A stretch of DNA of 25,890 nt, from positions 1-25,890 of the forward strand of contig JACQZI010000040.1 of the NCBI GenBank assembly GCA_016207825.1. Direction: 5' to 3'. This stretch comes from Planctomycetota bacterium (GTDB lineage Bacteria; Planctomycetota; MHYJ01; JACQXL01; JACQZI01). The number at the start of each line of letters is the position of its first letter. Position 1 is the first letter of the stretch. This document shows positions 22,154 to 25,890 of the stretch, piece by piece. Under the pieces are notes generated by a model. That model was not told the DNA's origin. It searched no databases and worked only from the letters and a program-made list of their open reading frames with translations. The translations under genes were made by a program, and so were the position numbers.

Positions 22154-22873
22154 ATGCACACTGAGGGCGTTCAGCACGAAGTGGGACAATGGGTGTTAAA
22201 CGGGCGAAAGTTCCTGACTGACGAAGAAATAAGGCGGTTAAAGAGAGTTTGCGCCCTGCCCGCCGGGCAGGGACTCCCTATCGTCCCGCAGAGCGAAGCG
22301 GAGCGGGGTAGAACAGAAAGGGAAAGAGTGATTATTAACCTGGGACTTCTGGCTGGTTTAAGGGTAAAGGAGGTTGCTGACCTGAAATGCGGGGATATTT
22401 CTATCGGGACACAAATGTCTTCCCTGACTGTCCGTAACGGCAAAGGCGGTAAGATGAGATTAGTCCGGTTTAATGGGGAACTGAAGGAATCTATTATGAA
22501 CTATTTAAAATATAAGGAGGCAAAAGGTGAGGAATCAGGGACAGACGACCCCCTGTTCAAGTCAGACCTGCCCCCCGACCCGCCTGCCGGCGAGGCAGGA
22601 AGCATCGGGGTTCAGGCGGGTAAGAACAATAAACAGATAAGCAGACGCACAATTCAGCGGGTATTTGAACGGATGGCGAAAACGGCTGGCATTATTGGAC
22701 ATTCTTTTCATCACTTGCGACACACCTATGCCAGCCATTTATACCGGGCGAGTGGATATAACCTGCGGCTTGTCCAGAAACAGTTGGGCCATGCAAGCAT
22801 CAAGACCACGCAGGTTTACGCGGATGTCTTCGATGAAGACTTAACGAAAGCAGTAGAGAAGTTGTATATATAA
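22154..22873 (+). CDS. Tyrosine recombinase (XerC/D-type catalytic domain)
   Basis: This 239-aa protein has the catalytic set Arg70 (LAGLRVKEV), a Lys in the NGKGGK beta hairpin (about 96-100), His186/Arg189 (HHLRH), His213 (LGHAS) and Tyr222 (QVYADV). It cuts and rejoins DNA through a 3'-phosphotyrosine. The start is the ATG at 22154, seven bases after AGGAGG; a TTG two codons earlier is possible. The usual N-terminal core-binding domain is nearly absent (about 30 residues before the catalytic part), so it is unusually short. Two segments look inserted in frame: about residues 34-52 and 139-156, each encoded by a GC-rich hairpin sequence. Inverted repeats lie just upstream. The targets are not known. 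Confidence 0.92.
   Translation: MHTEGVQHEVGQWVLNGRKFLTDEEIRRLKRVCALPAGQGLPIVPQSEAERGRTERERVIINLGLLAGLRVKEVADLKCGDISIGTQMSSLTVRNGKGGKMRLVRFNGELKESIMNYLKYKEAKGEESGTDDPLFKSDLPPDPPAGEAGSIGVQAGKNNKQISRRTIQRVFERMAKTAGIIGHSFHHLRHTYASHLYRASGYNLRLVQKQLGHASIKTTQVYADVFDEDLTKAVEKLYI
22253..22315. repeat. Palindromic element inside the recombinase frame (first)
   Basis: CCCTGCCC (22254-22261) and GGGCAGGG (22265-22272) form a perfect 8-bp hairpin. It is followed by a CGCAGAGCGAAGCGGAGCGG stretch, whose reverse complement resembles 16965-16987. It adds about 19 codons that have no counterpart in typical recombinases. Confidence 0.65.
22573..22620. repeat. Palindromic element inside the recombinase frame (second)
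   Basis: CCCCGA/TCGGGG (22573-22578 and 22605-22610), CCTGCC/GGCAGG (22583-22588 and 22594-22599) and CCCGCCTG/CAGGCGGG (22579-22586 and 22613-22620) give several alternative hairpins. It encodes the Pro/Gly/Ala-rich residues at about 140-156. Confidence 0.7.
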
Positions 22874-22902
22874 TGAATAAATAAAAAGGGAGGAATAAAA
22901 CG

Positions 22903-23292
22903 ATGAACCAGATAAAATGGATGATTGTCTTAACAATAGGATTAATCCCGCTTTTGGCAATGGGATGCGCTTCTATCATAACAGGAACCTCACAACAGGT
23001 TAATTTTAATTCTAACCCTGCTGGTGCAAAGGTCGTCATTGAGCCGGGTGGAACAACCGGTACCACCCCTTTTACCGCGAAATTGGCAAAGGGACGGTCC
23101 TACACATGCACGGCAACAAAAGACGGGTATGACCCGGATACCCAGCATATCGGAAAAGTTTTTAACGGCTGGTTTGTTGGAAATGCTCTTATTGGCGGTA
23201 TTCTTGGGGTGATAATTGATATTGCAGACGGAGCCTGGTTTAACTTAAGTATAGAATCTGTAAATTTTCAACTTCCACCCAAACAAAAATAA
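22903..23292 (+). CDS. PEGA-domain lipoprotein
   Basis: This 129-aa protein has a signal peptide ending in AMGC (Cys22), though Ala at -3 makes the lipobox weak, then a PEGA-type beta domain (about 30-75; QVNFNSNPAGAKVVIE, TTPFTAKL, YTCTATKDGY). A hydrophobic glycine-rich segment follows (about 88-112; WFVGNALIGGILGVIIDIADGA). PEGA domains are common in surface and envelope proteins and usually bind other proteins or sugars. A GGGAGG lies 9 bases before the ATG. It sits 29 bases after the recombinase and starts a run of small exported proteins. Confidence 0.85.
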   Translation: MNQIKWMIVLTIGLIPLLAMGCASIITGTSQQVNFNSNPAGAKVVIEPGGTTGTTPFTAKLAKGRSYTCTATKDGYDPDTQHIGKVFNGWFVGNALIGGILGVIIDIADGAWFNLSIESVNFQLPPKQK

Positions 23293-23309
23293 GCAGGAGG
23301 GGCTTTATC

Positions 23310-24431
23310 GTGAAAAGGCTATTATTTGTTTTGCTGTTAGCGATCACTTCGCTTGGTTACGGCGGGATGTGCAACAAATCGGGCGGTGGTGGAGATACCT
23401 CCAGCGGAAGCAGCGCACCTCCTCCTCCATCACAAGTAGGTTCATGGGCCTATACCACAGTAGTTTCTACCGATTGGACTCTTGGTAATACTTCCATTAC
23501 CATAGATTCCAATAATAAGGTTCATGTCTGTTGCTATGACGACACGAACGGTAACCTTATATATATCACCGATGCTTCCGGTCCCGTAGTTGTCACAACC
23601 ATAATTATCCCCGGTGTGGTTGGCCAATATAACTCTATTGCACTGGATTCCAATAACAAGATTCACATCAGTTGTTTTGACTATACTAACCGTGACTTAA
23701 TATATGTAACGAATGTCTCAGGTTCGTGGGTTTATAGCACATTGGATTCTAACGGTGCCGTTGGTATGCATACTTCCATTGCCGTTGACAAGAATAACAA
23801 AGTCCATATCAGTTATGTTGACCTTAGCGATAATTTGAAATACGCTACTAATGCCTCCGACTCATGGGCCATATCTACCTTGGATTCTGCCTATAACGAT
23901 TCAGATACTTCCATTGCGCTGGATTCCAATAATAAAGTTTACATCAGTTATGAATATTATGATGGACTGGATACCAGCCTTAAATATGCCACCAATGCCG
24001 GAGGGGGCAGTTGGATTTATACGACCTTGGATTCTTCGGTGGCTGATATCGGTTATTCTAACTCCATTAAATTGGATTCTAATAATAAGGTTCACATTAG
24101 TTATGAAGATTTAACTAACAAAGACCTGAAATATGCCACTAATGTTTCAGGGGCTTGGGTGCTTGCTACCCTGGATTCTACCGGCTGGGTTGGTTATAGC
24201 ACCTCCATTGCGGTTGATTCTAATAATAAGATACACATTGCTTATTATGATAATACTAATTATGACCTTAAATATGCGACTAATGCATCGGGTTCCTGGG
24301 TCTGCAAAACTTTGGATTCTGCCGTTGATGTCGGTTTTGCTTGCAGTATCGCCAGGGATTCTAACGACAAAATTCATATCAGTTACTATGATACCACGAA
24401 TGATGATTTGAAATATGCCACGAATAAATAA
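23310..24431 (+). CDS. Exported seven-repeat protein, probable beta-propeller
   Basis: This 373-aa protein starts at GTG 23310, nine bases after AGGAGG. A signal peptide (about 1-20) is followed by a Gly/Ser/Pro linker (about 22-41) and seven repeats of about 45-48 residues with the pattern SW..TLDS...VG..SIA.DSNNKVHISY.D.TN.DLKYATNASG. Seven blades suggest a beta-propeller, a platform for ligand or protein binding. The repeats are also similar at DNA level, with recurrent GATTC(C/T)AA(T/C)AA(T/C)AA motifs, so they arose by recent duplication or stay uniform by recombination. Cys21 could be a lipid anchor, but the GGMC lipobox is poor. Specific ligand unknown. Confidence 0.85.
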   Translation: MKRLLFVLLLAITSLGYGGMCNKSGGGGDTSSGSSAPPPPSQVGSWAYTTVVSTDWTLGNTSITIDSNNKVHVCCYDDTNGNLIYITDASGPVVVTTIIIPGVVGQYNSIALDSNNKIHISCFDYTNRDLIYVTNVSGSWVYSTLDSNGAVGMHTSIAVDKNNKVHISYVDLSDNLKYATNASDSWAISTLDSAYNDSDTSIALDSNNKVYISYEYYDGLDTSLKYATNAGGGSWIYTTLDSSVADIGYSNSIKLDSNNKVHISYEDLTNKDLKYATNVSGAWVLATLDSTGWVGYSTSIAVDSNNKIHIAYYDNTNYDLKYATNASGSWVCKTLDSAVDVGFACSIARDSNDKIHISYYDTTNDDLKYATNK

Positions 24432-24440
24432 GGAGATATG

Positions 24441-24992
24441 ATGAAAAATAAAACGTCCCGACCGAAGGTATCGGGATTGGCTTGTCTTATCTTACTCATG
24501 GGCATGGGGCTAATGGGTTGTAATTCGAAATACTTTACCGTTCTTGAAGCCCCTTCAAAACCGTTTAACAATTTTAGTCAAATCGAGATTAAGGAATTAC
24601 AGATTGATATTGCTGATTTCAACAACTTGTCGCCGGAAGAACAAGCAGGCACACAGAAATTTACTGCCGGGCTTTCCCACAGGCTCCAAGCCTGTTTCTT
24701 GGAGAAAGGTTTTTTCGTTTCTAAAACAGGCGAAAAGCTAATCCTTGAAGGGCGGGTGCTTGAATTTAATCCCGGAAGCAAAACTGCCAGATGTCTGCTG
24801 GGCGTTTATGGGGTAGGGAAAGGTAAAATTATTGTTGAAGTGACGTTTTCCAGCCAGGATGGGACGCTTATTGCCAAAGGCACTGCCGAAGGCGGCGTGT
24901 CTACAGGAACATTAGGCGGAGAGATGACGGAAGCCGTAGAACGCCTGGTCGATGCCATTGCCGATTTCGTGGAAAAGAATTATCAAAAGTAA
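24441..24992 (+). CDS. DUF4410-like lipoprotein
   Basis: I chose the ATG at 24441, since AGGAG at 24431-24435 leaves 5 bases to it but only 2 to the ATG at 24438. The 183-aa product has a lipoprotein signal ending in LMGC (Cys27), then a domain with alternating beta and helical parts (FNNFSQIEIKEL, LILEGRVLEFNPGSK, KIIVEVTFSSQDG, ERLVDAIADFV) that resembles DUF4410-type lipoproteins. The N-terminal codons (about 5-12, TSRPKVSG) lie over a TCCCGA...TCGGGA palindrome, another member of the repeat family inside a coding start. The function is unknown. Confidence 0.78.
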   Translation: MKNKTSRPKVSGLACLILLMGMGLMGCNSKYFTVLEAPSKPFNNFSQIEIKELQIDIADFNNLSPEEQAGTQKFTAGLSHRLQACFLEKGFFVSKTGEKLILEGRVLEFNPGSKTARCLLGVYGVGKGKIIVEVTFSSQDGTLIAKGTAEGGVSTGTLGGEMTEAVERLVDAIADFVEKNYQK

Positions 24993-25027
24993 ATGACAAT
25001 GTGCAAGATGATTCTTAGTATTTTAGT

Positions 25028-25042
25028 CCCGATATAATCGGG
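25028..25042. repeat. Perfect 6-bp palindrome before the 25059 gene
   Basis: CCCGAT (25028-25033), ATA and ATCGGG (25037-25042) form an exact interrupted palindrome, one base before the AAAGGAG ribosome-binding site. It may be an operator, an RNA hairpin or a small copy of the REP-like elements. Confidence 0.55.
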
Positions 25043-25058
25043 GAAAGGAGTTTGAGAT

Positions 25059-25862
25059 ATGACACCGGACATAATAAAGTTCCACATCAAACTGGGGTTT
25101 CCCCTGTTTGAGGCGCCTTTGAGGTCGTCCGACCAATGGGCGCAAGTGCTCGGGCTGGTCGCTCCCCAGGTAGATGCCAAGCGCAAACTTGCCGTCCCGA
25201 CCGAGCAGACCTTCGCGGATAAAATCGCCGACCCGTCTTCAGTCGGTTACCAGGAAATCATCTCCGGCATCACGACCACACGCAAAGGCAAGACCCAGGC
25301 CATGGTTTATAATGCCCAGCGCCAAAAACTCAGGGATGCATTTTTGAAATGGAGCCAGAAACTCGATTTCATGTTCGCGACCGTGGACGGAGTCGAGGCG
25401 AAACGGTTTAAAGAGGCCGTTGCCGCGGCAAAGAACCTCTGGGGTGCGGGCGCATCTAAAAGTCTCTTGCGGGCAACCGGCACCCGTTTGGAAGGCATCG
25501 GCGCTTCCATTATCGCCGCCTACTGGCTGACCAAACACAAGAAAGCGGTTGGCTCTATCCGGACCGGGACAGACCAGGTCGTCTCCGGCTCTCCCTTTAA
25601 TATCTGCCAGCCAGGCTTAGCCAATACGCTCGTCTCGGCGCTGACGCAAAACCTGACCTTCGCTTTAATTGTGGCACAGCAGTCAGAACTTGACCCGGCA
25701 ATCCTGGCTGTCCTTAATGCCAGGCTTAATATGGTTGCCCAGATGTTTATTGACCCCGGCTTGGGCTTGGTATCTTTTAGTCCGGGTGGTGGTTCACATT
25801 TGGATATCATCAACGACTCTGTATTAGGAGAAATGGTGTCTGTGAAAGTTAGTCAGGTTTAA
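25059..25862 (+). CDS. Unrecognised 267-aa protein
   Basis: The ATG lies 8 bases after AAAGGAG. The product has no signal peptide. It contains a polar helical middle (about 85-125; YNAQRQKLRDAFLKWSQKL), an Ala/Leu-rich amphipathic segment (about 140-165; ASIIAAYWLTKHKKAVG), and a C-terminal part with ALTQNLTFALIVAQQSEL and LNARLNMVAQMF, ending in a predicted beta segment. I recognise no family. Its GC content is visibly higher than that of the AT-rich genes around 19-21 kb and closer to the feoB/EF-G region. The reading frame is complete, with a stop at 25860-25862, near the window edge. Confidence 0.75.
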   Translation: MTPDIIKFHIKLGFPLFEAPLRSSDQWAQVLGLVAPQVDAKRKLAVPTEQTFADKIADPSSVGYQEIISGITTTRKGKTQAMVYNAQRQKLRDAFLKWSQKLDFMFATVDGVEAKRFKEAVAAAKNLWGAGASKSLLRATGTRLEGIGASIIAAYWLTKHKKAVGSIRTGTDQVVSGSPFNICQPGLANTLVSALTQNLTFALIVAQQSELDPAILAVLNARLNMVAQMFIDPGLGLVSFSPGGGSHLDIINDSVLGEMVSVKVSQV

Positions 25863-25890
25863 AAATGCGAACACGAACCTGCCCGAATGC

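Overview
The window looks like part of a genome from the Planctomycetota or a closely related PVC-type lineage. This is inferred from gene types, since no rRNA or marker tree is available: a Ser/Thr kinase fused to a formylglycine-generating-enzyme-like domain, a zinc-ribbon/cyclase/AAA/TPR signalling protein, an EF-G paralogue outside a ribosomal operon, many small lipoproteins and REP-like palindromes. Near-consensus TTGACA/TATAAT promoters are easy to find. No rRNA, tRNA, CRISPR array or transposase was seen.

Layout. (1) 1-493 is non-coding and holds a strong G-quadruplex motif. (2) 494-6290, minus strand, is a tight four-gene run read feoB, DtxR-FeoA regulator, EF-G paralogue, YD-repeat protein. 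A 17-bp palindrome beside feoB is a candidate operator. (3) 6389-15549, plus strand, holds two small membrane proteins, a helical protein, a 990-aa kinase, a coiled-coil lipoprotein, an orphan ExbD and a 1244-aa cyclase/ATPase/TPR protein; this reads as a signalling and envelope cluster. (4) 15650-16930 is a BcrD/BzdQ-like ATPase plus a BzdM-like ferredoxin without the catalytic reductase subunits. (5) 16931-17489 is non-coding: mosaic repeats, then two consensus promoters about 170 bp apart bracketing a structured segment that may be a small RNA. (6) 17490-21269 is partly AT-rich: a secreted fibronectin-III protein interrupted by one in-frame TAA, a HEAT-like lipoprotein and a possible PD-(D/E)XK-fold protein. 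(7) 21363-22873 holds a DUF5618-like (HEPN-like) gene that appears leaderless, a promoter-plus-terminator unit with no ORF, a segment bounded by perfect 28-bp inverted repeats, and a short tyrosine recombinase carrying palindromic elements inside its reading frame. (8) 22903-25862 holds lipoproteins (PEGA, seven-repeat propeller, DUF4410-like) and an unrecognised 267-aa protein.

How the genes may work together. The feoB and DtxR-FeoA genes form an iron uptake and sensing unit. The kinase and cyclase genes suggest second-messenger and phosphorylation signalling near the envelope. The BzdQ/BzdM-like pair would feed low-potential electrons to an enzyme encoded elsewhere. The most unusual stretch is 21270-22873, where the recombinase sits next to a possible invertible terminator segment and next to genes that carry mobile palindromes. 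That reading is a hypothesis from sequence geometry only.
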